A DNA stretch of 64,000 nt, from contig NC_088355.1 of assembly GCF_036884655.1 (NCBI RefSeq), positions 18,604,501 to 18,668,500 on the forward strand. The letters are read 5' to 3'. Of the stretch, positions 19,981-30,972 are shown one piece after another; within the stretch, counting starts at the first letter, position 1; each line of letters begins with the position of its first letter. Both the position numbers and the translations under genes were made by a program. Below the pieces are notes generated by a model. The model ran no database searches. It worked only from the letters and a program-made list of their open reading frames with translations, and was not told where the DNA came from. Source of the stretch: Musa acuminata AAA Group. Its lineage: Eukaryota; Streptophyta; Magnoliopsida; Zingiberales; Musaceae.

Positions 19981-21572
19981 TGTTAGGAATGAGTCAGCAC
20001 TAAGAGAGGGGTGGTGAATTAGTGCAGTAGTAAAAATTACGTATTCAAATCGTTTCAATTCGATTACAACTGATTTCGACGAAAACCATTTTATAAAGAT
20101 CTTAACTTGAAATATGTTCATAAATGTATTGAAAGTAGTAAGCAAGTAAAGTGGTTTACAGTTAAAGTAAATTACTCAAGACAAAATGCAAACTAGATTT
20201 TATAGTGGTTCGATCGGTGTGACCTACATCCACTCCACCAATTCTGCTTCCGTCGAGGCCACTAGCATCCACTAACGATCTTCCTTTAATAGGCAAAGAT
20301 CAATCTCCTTCTTACAACTCTATTCTCCTTTTGCAGGCTCGGAAGAGAACCTTTACAACCTCTTTTTACAAAGCTTTCCTCACACTCTCTCTTAGAATGA
20401 TCTCTAAACTTTAGGAGGAGGGACTCAATACTTTACAAGGGTTTTCAACTCTAGAAACACATAGTTTTTATTTACTTTTCTTACTCCTCTATGCAAGAAT
20501 ATCTAGGGTATTTATAGACCCCAAATGGCTTCAAAAATAGAGCCAAAATTTAAATCCCCGAAATTTCAAGCTACGAGCGGTACCACCGCCTGCACTTAAC
20601 GGTACCATCGCCTGCAGTCTAACACTGGGCAGTACCACCGCCTAGTCTAGCAGTACCACTGCCTAGAAAACTGTGTCTGGGTGGTACCACCGCCTGACAC
20701 TGGCTCGAAGACTGTGCCATGACGGTTTCACCTGTTTAGTCACTATTTGAGCCTTTCTCTTAACCCAACACGCCCAACACAGTCCAAACTTGGCCCAACT
20801 GTCCCCTAATTGGGTTAGCCCAATTCTAATCCTAATTATATACTAACTATGAATTTTAAGATATTTATTAAGCTAAACAAAGTCTATAAGTCTAGGTTTC
20901 TTCCATGAGCTTCTAGCGATCTTCCGGCGAACTTCCGACGATCTATCGGCAATGTTCTAGTGGACTCCCAGCAAGCTCTTGGACTTCACGATAATCTTCT
21001 TAAAGAGTTCTGATGAGTTTCTTTAGCAAGCTCGTAGACTTATCGGCCAATTCCGGTAAAATATCTGACGAACATCCGGACTTCCGATGAACTCTCGAAC
21101 TCTCAACGAAATCGTGTTCTTTACTTCGGGACTTCATTTTGCTTTATGCCTTGTTATCATAGTTAATCCTGCACACATAAAACACTTCAATCTAGACAAT
21201 TATTACAAATCATGAATTATGTTGTCCGACATGTCATTGGTCCATCGACGCTTCGTCCGATTCTTCAACGCATCATCCTCTCTTGCGGCCTATTGCCCAA
21301 TCGGCCAGTTGACCTCCACAACTCCAATATACTTTGTGCAACTTTTGCTCTTCTTAGCCCAATGCCTGAATCCATAGCCCAAAGCCTTCTATCGATAGGT
21401 CGACCGATCCTCCGGCTCGACGTCCAATCTTCTAACATGTTCCACCGGCCTAACATGATTCTTCCTGCTTTAATTGTCTCTCCCTGATCGAAGCATCCTG
21501 TGTCACTCAAAACGCAGATCAAATCATAAACACTTATCAATTGGTTTCATCATCAAAATTTAAGATTCAACA
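19981..21572 (-). repeat. LTR Ca of compound C (3' LTR type)
   Basis: It is about 1.59 kb. The minus strand starts TGTTGAATCTTAAATTTTG and ends ATTCCTAACA. TATAAA is at 20512-20517 on the minus strand. The hairpin-type GCGGTACCACCGCC array lies at about 20570-20720, and the TTCCGGCGAACTTCC-type array at about 20910-21100. A polypurine tract follows at 21573. Confidence 0.8.
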
Positions 21573-24240
21573 ATATCCCCCTTTTTTATTATGACAACTA
21601 ATTGATAACGGAGTTTAAACAAACTCCCCCTATCAATATGTCATATCAATAGAACTCTTGGATTCAAAATTCCAAGTAACATGTTATCATAAAACTTATG
21701 CATAACATCATCATACTTCTCCCCCTTTGTCATCAACAAAAAGGAGAAGTCCAACTATCAAGTGTTTAGACATACAAGTTCAAATCATTGTATAAAAAAC
21801 ATAATATCAAGTTTTATCATCATGCAATTTGTAAGCTAGAAAATTTAGCAAGTGCTACATCATGCAAGCTATTAAGTTGTAGATATGTAAGGTAGTAAGA
21901 TAGCAAGTTTACAGCATATAAGTTAGCAAAATTTTTGAAAGCAAATGCAAGATAGCTTTCTTGTTAAAGTGTGTAAGATAGCGATTCTTGCTTCCTATTG
22001 CAATGTGCAAGTTGCAAGTTTTGCTTCTTGAGATAGGCAAGATAGTGATGTTCAAGATAGCAAGCTCTTTCTTCTCTTTTGAGAAGTGACATTTTTTCTT
22101 CCTTTGCAGTGCAAGCTAGCAAAATTTTACATTATTTTATAACATGCAAGCTAGCAATTTGACAAGTGTTACTTCTCTTTGAAGTGTGAAGGCTAGCAAG
22201 TTTTTGAAAAATAATGTAAGATAACAAGCTAGCAAGATACAATGTTTTACATGAAACAAGCTAACAAGTTTTGCATTATGCAAGCTAGTGAGTTTTTTGC
22301 AAACTTTTTACACCTTTTGATATATGCAAGATAGCATGTTTTTCAATCTACTTAAAATGTGCAAGCGAGCATTTTTACATTTCTAGCAATTCTTTCTCCA
22401 TATATCATTATGCAAGCTAGCAATGTTTCTTGAGTTTTGAAAGTTTGTAAATTTTGCTAGATGTGCAAGTTTAGAATGTTTTGCATCTTCTTGACTTGTG
22501 TAAGCTAGCTAGCAAGCTAGCTATCTCCCCCTTTGTCATTGTCAAAAAGAATGGAAGAATACAATTTTGTATCTCTTTTTCTCTTTACAATAATTTTCTA
22601 ATCATGACAAAGGATGAATGAAAAATCAAGTTATAAATGTCAAAATAATTTTTCATCATGAATATTTTATCATTCTTAATTGCAATATGGTATCATTTTA
22701 GAAAATGATAATTGTTGACTTTCATATCATAAAAAATCATATTATTGCATGCATCATTTCGAATATTTCAAATCATGATGGTATCAAAATGTCAAATTAC
22801 ATTGCATCCTACCATGTATGATCATAACTTCTCATTTGTATGCATCAACATAACATCATGAGTATTTCATGCATAATTTCAAATCATCATATTCATTTTA
22901 TCACATGAAGAATATCAAAAATTAATTGGGTAATGAGATATACACTAAATAAATACAAGGGGGTTTCGAAAGATGAAAGAAAAATCAAGTTATATATACC
23001 ATGTTCCAAACTTCAAAGCACATCATCTCAAGTTGTGAGTAAAAAAAATCATGGAAACATTGTGATTCATTTGGACAAATATTCTTATTAATAACCTGCA
23101 AGAAATCATTCGAGAATAAAAAATAAGAAATCTTGATTCAATTAAGGAAAATATCAAGATTTGATTCCGAGAATCTAAGATCATGAGTTCAATAATACTT
23201 CTTTTTAATATATAGCAAGTAAAATCATAGGAGATCAAATAGTAAATGATATTCAACAAAAATTTTAAGTCTTGAATTCCTAAAAAGATATTCTCTTTTG
23301 TAAATCGCAAAAGGAAACATACGAGAAAAAGATTTCAATTCATGCATAAGAAATTTTATGATTCAAATTCAAATCTCAAGTAATTCCGAGGAATCAAAAT
23401 CACGATATAGGTAAAAACTCAATCAAATTTAAATAATCAAAATCATCAATATCTTTTCAAAAAAATTCAATGAAGACAACGTAAATAGATTCTCATGAGA
23501 ACTCGATTCATGTATAATATCTCAATTTTTCATGAATGCCATAAGACATGATTTATTTCAATAAATCTCTTTTTATAAGTGGATAAAAGAAAACATAGGA
23601 GATCTTGATTCATACATAAGAAATCTGAAGTTATAAATTTTGAAAAATCAAGATAAAGCTCATTTAAATTTAAATCATCAAATCAAGATCATTTTCAAGA
23701 GATTACATAAGATAGATTCATCACAAAGAATCACTTGTTGAAAAATCGAAAAGCTTTAGAGATATTTTCAAGAAAAATATGGATTCTCCCTTTTTGTTTT
23801 AATCTAAGTGATTTGATTTCATATAAGCATGCCTTTATCTTTTTATGCCAAACAAAAATATGCATCATCGTTTAAAATGAAAAGAACTTTCATTACGGCA
23901 AAGATCGATAATCCATAAATCACAAGAATCATCGTGCATAATTTTGAAAGACAAACTCATTAAGCATGATCACAAATCATCATTATATTATTTTATTAAA
24001 ACATCAAGCATGGTTTCAAAATATTTAATATTTTTATTACATCATTAAACATGTAATTTTTATAATCATTTTCAAAATTAGCTAAAAAAGGAAAAGCATG
24101 ATCCTCATTTTTTTTAGCATTTTCATTACATTATTAAACATGTAATTTTCAAGAAAAATAATTTTCTAAACTAAATTAAAATAACTCATGAAAAGCATCA
24201 TATAATTTTGAAATAAACTAAAGGGATTTTGATTACTTCA
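21573..24240 (-). mobile_element. Polypurine tract and long non-coding interior of element C
   Basis: The polypurine tract is at 21573-21588. Next, about 21830-22520 is packed with GCAAGCTAGCAAG-type words. The remaining 1.7 kb is AT-rich with no gene and is similar in style and in some words to 1-1559. No pol motif is found between this and gag, so the copy is pol-less. Confidence 0.65.
21830..22520. repeat. Degenerate CAAGCTAGCAAG repeat cluster, copy 1
   Basis: The words GCAAGCTAGCAA, GCAAGATAGC and TGCAAGTT recur every 15-40 bases, separated by T-rich spacers. The palindrome GCTAGC forms the core. A second version lies at 27080-27780. Confidence 0.75.
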
Positions 24241-25156
24241 TCGTCGAAAGTCGTTAAGGCTTAGTTTGCCGCCTCGCCTTTGTTGGTTTATTCTTCATCA
24301 GTTTCTTCCCTGTCATCGGATGAGCTTGATTCATTCCAAAGTACTTCCCTCTTCTTGTGTTCATAGTAAATAGTTACGTTCTTTTTGTTCTTTAATTTTT
24401 GTTTCATGAACTTTTTAAATTTCATAGTGAGGAGTTCAAGTTCACCATCACTTGAGCTTATGCTTGAGTGGTCTTCAATTGTTCTAAGTCTAAAATCCTT
24501 CTTGTTCTTTGGAAGGTTGTTCTCAAGTTCGTTTTGTACCACATTGGTCATTTCGTAGGTCATTAAAGACCTAATTAGTTCTTCGAGTGGAAGCTTGTTT
24601 AAGTCTTTTGCCTATTGTATGGTAGTTACTTTTGAATCCCAATTTTTAGAAAGTGATTGTAAAACTTTATTAACAATTTCAAAATTCAAAAACATTCGCC
24701 AAGTGCTTTTAAACCATTGACGACATCCGTCAAATGGGTGTACATGTCAACAATGGTTTCACTCGGCTTCATTTGAAATAGTTCAAACTCATGCATTAAA
24801 AGATTAACTTTAGAATTTTTAACTCTAGTAGTGCCTTCATGTGTGATTTCAAGAGTGTGCCAAATATCGAAAGTCGTTTCGCAAATAAAAACATGATTAA
24901 ATTTGTTTTTGTCTAAGGCACAAAATAGAGCATTCATCACTCTAGCATTTAAAGAAAAAATCTTCTTCTCCAAATCATTCCATTTGTTCATTAGTTTAGA
25001 AGATTTTTTTAAGTCATTTTCAACAATACTCCATAAATTTAAATCCAAAGAAAGCAAGAAAACTCTCATTCAAGTTTTCCAATTTGTGTAGTCTGTCCCA
25101 TTGAACATGAGAGGACGAATGAGAGAGTGACTCTCTTGAAAGCTGAAAAGAGTCAT
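24241..25156 (-). pseudogene. Ty1/copia gag remnant, element C
   Basis: The ATG is at 25154-25156, followed by TLFSFQESHSLIRPLMFNG. A TGA sits in the YWKTR motif (NWKT then stop, then MRVFLLSL). The capsid frame then runs 25069-24686 with ALDKNKFNHV and MKPSETIVDMY. A frameshift near 24690 leads into 24563-24288, with SISSSDGELELLT and a knuckle reduced to YYEHKK. At least one stop and one frameshift are present. No pol follows. Confidence 0.8.
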
Positions 25157-25192
25157 TTCTCTTTGGGTGTTAAACCAAATGAGAAAAACGTG

Positions 25193-25204
25193 GCTCTGAT
25201 ACCA
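25193..25204 (-). other. Primer-binding site of element C
   Basis: The minus strand reads TGGTATCAGAGC, two bases from the LTR edge at 25207. Confidence 0.85.
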
Positions 25205-25206
25205 AC

Positions 25207-26830
25207 TATTAGGAATAAGTCAGCACTAAGAGGGGGTGAATTAGTGTAGCAGTAAAAATTAAGTATTTAAATCATTTCGTTTCGATTAAAATCGATTCCG
25301 ACAAAAACTATTTCATAAAGATCTTAACTTGAAACATATTTGTAAATATATTGAAGGCAGTAAGTAAGTAAAATGGTTTATAGTTAAAGTAAATTGCTTA
25401 AAACAAAATGCAAACCAAAATTTATAGTGGTTCGGTCGTCGTGACCTACATCCACTCCACCGATTCCTTTTCCGTCGAGGCCATCGGTATCCACTAACAA
25501 TCTTCCTTTAATAGATAAAGATCAACCTCCTTCTTACAACTCTATTATCCTTTTGCAGGCTCAGGAGAGAACCTTTACACCCTCTTTTTACAAAGCTTCC
25601 CTCACACTCTCCCATAGAATGATCTCTAAAGTTTAGGAGGAGGGACTCTATACTTTACAAAAGTTTTCAACTCTAGAAACACAGAGTTTTTATTCAATTT
25701 TCTTACTCCTCTATGTAGGAATACCTAGGGTATTTATAGACCCCAAATGGCTTCAAAAATGGAGCCAAAATTCAAATCTTTGAAATTTCAGGATACGGGC
25801 GGTACCACCGCCTACACTGGGCGGTACCATCGCCTACACTGGGCGGTACCATCGCCTGCAGTCTAACACTGGGCGGTACCACTGCCTAGTCTAGTGGTAC
25901 CACCGCCTAGAAGACTGTGTGTGGGCTGTACCACCACCCAGACTGGCAATACCATCGCCTGACATAGTCTCGAAGACTATGCCACGATGGTTCACCCGTT
26001 TGTTTATTGTTTGGGTATTTCTCTTGGCCCAACACAGCCCAAACTTGGCCCAACTATCCCTTGATTGGGTTGGCCCAATTCTAATCCCAATTATATGCTA
26101 ACTATAAATTTTAAGACATTTACTAAGCTAAACAAAATCTGTAAGTCTAGGTTTCTTCCAGTGAGCTTCCTACGATTATCCTACGAACTTCCAACGATCT
26201 CTCGGCAATGTTCCAGCGGACTCCCGGCAAGCTCCTGGACTTCACGATGATCTTCTTAGAGAGTTCTGATGAGCTTCTTTGGTAAGCTCTGGGACTTCTC
26301 GATCAATTTCGATAGAACTTCTAACAAACGTTTGGACTTTCGACGAACTCTCGAACTCCCAATGAAATCTCGTTCTTGACTCCGGGACATCATTTTGCTT
26401 TATGCCTTGCTATCATAGTTAATCCCATACATATAAAACACACTTCAATCAAGATAATTATTACTAAGCATGAACCATGTTGTCCGGCATGTCATTGGTC
26501 CATCGACGCTTCGTCCGATTCTTCAGCGCATCGTCCTCTCTTGCGACCTATTGTCCAATCAGCCAGTTGACCTTCACAACTCCGATATACTTGGTGCAAT
26601 TTCCACTCTTCTTAGCCCAATGCCCGAATCCATGGCTCGAAGCCTTCTATCGATACTTCGACCGATCCTCCGGTTCGACGTCCAATCTTCTGACATGTTC
26701 CATCTGCCCAACATGATTCTTCCTGCCTTAATTGTCTCTCCTTGATCGAAGCATCCTACGTCACTCAAAACGCAGATCAAATCATAAACACTTATCAATT
26801 GGTTTCATCATCAAAATCCAAGATTCAACA
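25207..26830 (-). repeat. LTR Cb of compound C (5' LTR type)
   Basis: It is about 1.62 kb. The minus strand starts TGTTGAATCTTGGATTTTG and ends ATTCCTAATA. TATAAA is at 25733-25738 on the minus strand. The hairpin array (about 25795-25990) has one more GCGGTACCATCGCC unit than LTR Ca. It is clearly diverged from LTR Ca, so this copy is much older than element B. Confidence 0.8.
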
Positions 26831-27821
26831 ATCTCCCCCTTTTTGATGATGACAACCAATTGATGACGGAGTTTAAACAAACTCCCCCTATCAATATACC
26901 ATATTGATAGAACTCTAGGATTCAAAAATCCAAGAAATATGTTATCATAAAACTTATACATAACATCATCATACTTCTCCCCCTTTGTCATCAACAAAAA
27001 TGAGAAGTTCAACTATCAAGTGTTTAGCCATACAAGTTCAAATCATTGCATAAAAAATATAATATCAAGTTTTATCATCATGCAATTTATAAGCTAGAAA
27101 ATTTAGCAAGTGCTACATCATGCAAGCTATCAAGTTGTAGATATGCAAGGTAGTAAGATAGCAAGTTTACAACATACAAGCTAGCAAAAATTTTGAAAAC
27201 AAATGCAAGATAGCTTTCTTATTGAAGTGTAAGCTAGCGATTCTTGCTTCTTATTGCAATGTGCAAGTTGCAAGTTTTGCTTCTTGAGATAGGCAAGATA
27301 GTGATGTTCAAGATAGTAAGCTCTTTCTTCTCTTTTGAGAAGTGCCATTTTTGCTTCCTTTGCAAAGTGCAAGCTAGCAAAATTTTAAATTATTATACAA
27401 CATGCAAGCTACCAATTTGACAAGTGTTATTTCTCTTTGAAGTATGAAGGCTAGCAAGTTTTTGAAAAATAATGCAAGATAACAAGCTAGCAAGATACAA
27501 TATTTTGCATGAAGCAAGCTAACAAGTTTTACATTATGCAAGCTAGTGAGTTTTTTGTAAACTTTTTACACCTTTTGATATATGCAAGATAGCGTGTTTT
27601 TTCATCTACTTAAAACGTGGAAGCTAGCATTTTTGTGTTTCAAGCGATTCTTTCTCCATATATCATCATGCAAGCTAGCAATATTTCTTGAGTTTTTGCA
27701 AGTTTATAAATTTTGCCAGATGTGCAAGTTTAGCATGTTTTGCATTTTCTTGACCTGTGAAAGCTAGCTAGCAAGCTAACTATCTCCCCTTTGTCATTGT
27801 CAAAAAGAAGGGAAGAATATA
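26831..27821 (-). mobile_element. Second 3' interior of compound C, minus strand
   Basis: It repeats the layout of 21573-22560: polypurine tract (26831-26848), then the CAAGCTAGCAAG cluster (27080-27780). Its presence outside LTR Cb indicates a tandem LTR-interior-LTR-interior structure. No gene is present. Confidence 0.65.
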
Positions 27822-28031
27822 ATTTTGTTGATGACAAAGGGGGAGAAGTATGATCATGTTATGCCTGATGACGTGTTGCAAATATTCATGATGAAATTTG
27901 CAATGACTTGAATTCAGCTTGAATTCAAGGTTCTATCAATATGGCATATTGATAGAGGGAGTTTGTTTAAACTTTGGGAGTTAAGGTTAACTCCGTCATC
28001 AATTGGTTGTCATTATCAAAAAGGGGGAGAT
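27822..28031 (+). mobile_element. 3' interior and polypurine tract of element G, plus strand
   Basis: It begins GTTGATGACAAAGGGGGAGA, continues with the family 3' end (GTTAAGGTTAACTCCGTC), and ends CAAAAAGGGGGAGA before the LTR at 28032. It is the inverse of 26831-27000. Confidence 0.65.
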
Positions 28032-29619
28032 TGTTAAATCTCGGATTTTGATGATAAAACCAATTGGTTGTCATCATCAAAAAGTGACGCAGGATGCTTC
28101 GATTAGGGAGAGACAATTAAAGCAGGAAGAATCATATTGGGCCGGAGAAAAACATGTCAAAAGATTAGATGTCGGGCTGAAGGATCAATCAACGTATCAA
28201 TAGAAGGCTTCAAGCCATGGATTCGAGCATTGGGCTAAGAAGAGCGGATATTATTCTAAGGATATTGGAGTTGCAGAGGTCAACTGGTCGATTGGACAAT
28301 AGGCCACATGAGAGGACGATGCGCCGAAGAATCGGGTGAAACATCGATGGACTAATGACATGCCTGACAACATGATTCATGCGTAGTAATAATTGTCTAG
28401 ATCGAAGTGTGTTTTTGTGTGTGCAGGATTAACTACGATAGTAAGGCATAAAGCAAAATGAAGTCACAGAGTCAAGAACGTGATTTTGTTGGGAGTTCAA
28501 GAGTTCGTCGGAAGTCCGGACGTTCATCGGAAGTTCTGCCGGAACCAACTGAGAAGTCTGGGAGCTTACCAAAGAAGCTCGTCGGAACTCACCAAGAAGA
28601 TCATTGTGAAGTCTAGGAGCTTGCTAGGAGTCCATCGGAATATTGTCGAGAGATCGTCGGAAGTTCACCAGAAGATCGCCGAAAGCTCGCCGGAAGAAAT
28701 CAGACTTATCTTGCTTGGAATATGTCTTAGGAATCGTAGTTAATATATAATTAGAGTTGGGATTGGGAGGTAATCCCATCAACTATGTTAGGGGCCAATT
28801 GGGCTCGAACTTGGGTTGGTTTGGGAAGGATTCAAGGCCTAACCAGGGTGCAAAAACCCTAGCCGACGATGGTACCGCTTGGGGAATAGCACCCCAGGAA
28901 TTCTGGGCGATGGTACCACCTAGGCTGGGAGGTGATACCATCGACAGTAATGCTGCCAGCGGTTGTACCACCCTTGTTCGGCGGTGGTACCGCCCAGAGT
29001 TAGATCCTGCGGCGATAGTACCGCTTAGGAACGACAGTGGTACCGCCAATACCTAGAAAACCTGGGATGAGACCTTTTTAGGCTCCAAGTTTAAATCAAC
29101 TTGAAGCCTATAAATACCCCTTTCATCCTTGGTTAACTTACATAAGCACAGAGAGTTTAAAAGTGAGAAAAAGCTATAGAAATCTATTGAGAAATCCCCT
29201 CCTCTAGTTTAAACTTAGAATTCTGTTTAAAGAGGAGTGTGTGCTTGTAAAAGCTGTCTCCTAAACCTGTAAAAAGGAGAAGAGGGGTGTAAGAAGGAGG
29301 TTGATATTTTTCTATTAAAGGAAGATCGATAGTGGATGGTAGTGACCTCGACGGAAGAGGAATTGATGGAGTGGATGTAGGTCACGATGATCGAACCACT
29401 ATAAAAATCTGGTTTGCCTTTTCTTTTGTGCAATTTATCTTACTACAAACCTCCTTACTTGCTTACTACTTTCAATATGTTTTAGAATATGCTTTCAAGC
29501 TGAGTAAGTTTTTGAAATCGGTTTTATCGTACGAAATGAAAGAAATTTTTAGAACCGATGTGATTTTACCGCTGCACTAATTCACCCCCTCCCCTCTTAG
29601 TGCCGACTCGTTCCTAACA
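28032..29619 (+). repeat. LTR of element G, plus strand
   Basis: It starts TGTTAAATCTCGGATTTTG, ends GTTCCTAACA, and is about 1.59 kb. TATAAATACCCC begins at 29109. GGTGGTACCGCC-type units lie at about 28860-29060, and the TTCGTCGGAAGTTC-type array at about 28475-28700. Near its start it holds a second short copy of the polypurine-side phrase (28062-28084), a small local rearrangement. Confidence 0.8.
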
Positions 29620-29713
29620 TCTCCCTTATCGAAGCATCCTGCATCACTCAAAATGCAGATCAAATCATAAACACTTATCAATTAGTTTCATCATCAAAAT
29701 TCGAGATTCAATA
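29620..29713 (-). repeat. LTR head fragment closing compound C
   Basis: This is 94 bases of family LTR start in minus orientation, ending ...GATTCAATA (terminal CA decayed to TA). It is followed by GTACC, matching the five bases before 19981. Confidence 0.65.
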
Positions 29714-30314
29714 GTACCGCTAGAGCTCGATCTTCGAGCTTTGTCAGGCAATCGTACTACCCAGTGTCAAAGTATCAGGTGGTGGTACCATCAATACCCC
29801 GAAATATGAGGATTTGACACTTTTTTACTCCAATTCTAAAGCCATTGGGGCCTATAAATACCCTACCCTTTTCTACATGAAATGACACAAAAGTGTGAAC
29901 AAAACATTGAAGTCTTGGGGTGTGAAAGTGTTGTAAAAGTGTAAAGAGTCCTCATCTTCCCTTTCTAGTGTTGTAATAATTAAAAAGTGGTGTGAGGGTT
30001 GTAAGGGTTATCTCTTAAACCCGTGAAAAGGAGAAAGTGCAGTAAAGAGGTGGTTGGTCTTTGCCTATTAAAGGAAGACCATTAGTGGATGTCGGTGACC
30101 TCAAAGGAGGAGAAATCAGAAGTGGATGTAAGTCACAACGATCAAACCACTATAAATTCTGGTGTGCTCATTTCCATTCTGCTTTTCTTTACTGTCATTA
30201 CTTTCTAAGTTAATTGCTAGTTCATTTACTCTAAAGGCAAGTACTTTCCGAGATTAGTTTTCAATGAATGAATTTCTTACAAAATCGATGATTTTTTTCG
30301 CTGCACTAATTCAC
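29714..30314 (+). repeat. LTR of element D, right part
   Basis: It resumes the LTR cut at 19980 with GTACCGCTAGAGCTCG. It contains TATAAATACCC at about 29853 and the conserved GATCAAACCACTATAAATTC block near 30140-30160. It stops at CTGCACTAATTCAC without the terminal CCTAACA and joins directly to mid-gag sequence, so the PBS and gag start are deleted. Confidence 0.75.
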
Positions 30315-30972
30315 ACTTATGAGTAAAGGAGTCGAAGATAAATCTTTTAGTTCATACTTATGAACTATTTCGAATGAAGCCAAGTGAAACTATTGTTGAT
30401 ATGTATACCCATTTTACGGATGTTATCAATAGTTTAAAAGCTCTTGACAAATGTTTTTCGAACTTTGAACTTGTTAATAAAATATTGAGATCCCTTCTAT
30501 AGAGTTGGGACCATAAAGTAACGGTCATTCAAGAGGCCAAGGATTTAAATAACTTTCCTCTCGAAGAACTTATCGATTCACTAATTACCTATGAGATTAC
30601 TTGCAACACTCATGAAGAGCTTGAGAATAACCTTCCAAATAATAGGAAGGATATGACACTAAGAACTCATGAAGACCACTTGAAAGAAAATTCAAGTGAT
30701 GAGGACTCTGATGATAACTTAGGACTCTTGACAAGAAAGTTTAAAAAATTTATAAAAAAGAATAAATTTAAAAATGATACTAAAAATAAAGTTGAACCCA
30801 AGAAAGAACAAGTTATATGCTACGAATGCAAGAAGCCGAGACATTTCAAAAGCGAATGTCCCCAAGTAAAGAAGAAGCAACCAAAGAAGAAAAAAATGCT
30901 CAAAGCAACATGGGATGACTCGAGCGACTCCAAAGGCGAAGAACAAAGCAACAAGGACATCGTTAACTACTA
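30315..30972 (+). pseudogene. Ty1/copia gag remnant, element D
   Basis: It starts inside gag at VKESKINLL and runs with one TAG (before SWDHKV, near 30500) through MKPSETIVDMY, LEELI, the acidic SSDEDSDDNL stretch and a CCHC knuckle (CYECKKPRHFKSEC, with G of GH replaced by R), ending at TAA 30970-30972. It belongs to the same family as the gag of element B but is older. Confidence 0.85.

Larger units (their letters stand above)
19981..29713 (-). mobile_element. Compound element C: rearranged tandem and inverted SIRE-like copies
   Basis: Its outer ends are the LTR tail TGTTAGGAATG (19981) and the LTR head ...GATTCAATA (29713), flanked by GTACC on both sides. Inside are a full minus LTR (19981-21572), a gag-only interior (21573-25206), a second full minus LTR (25207-26830), a minus 3' interior (26831-27821), an inverted plus 3' interior with LTR (27822-29619), and a 94-base minus LTR head (29620-29713). 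This implies LTR-LTR recombination and nested insertion after the first insertion. The five-base duplication falls in a GGTACC-rich array, so it could be partly fortuitous. Confidence 0.65.

Noticed and set aside
21573..25206. Possible pol hidden in the element C interior
   Set aside because: I looked for DSGCSRHM, RRLGH, HIDLFG, YCDNN and similar copia landmarks on the minus strand and saw none. The stretch is AT-rich non-coding sequence.
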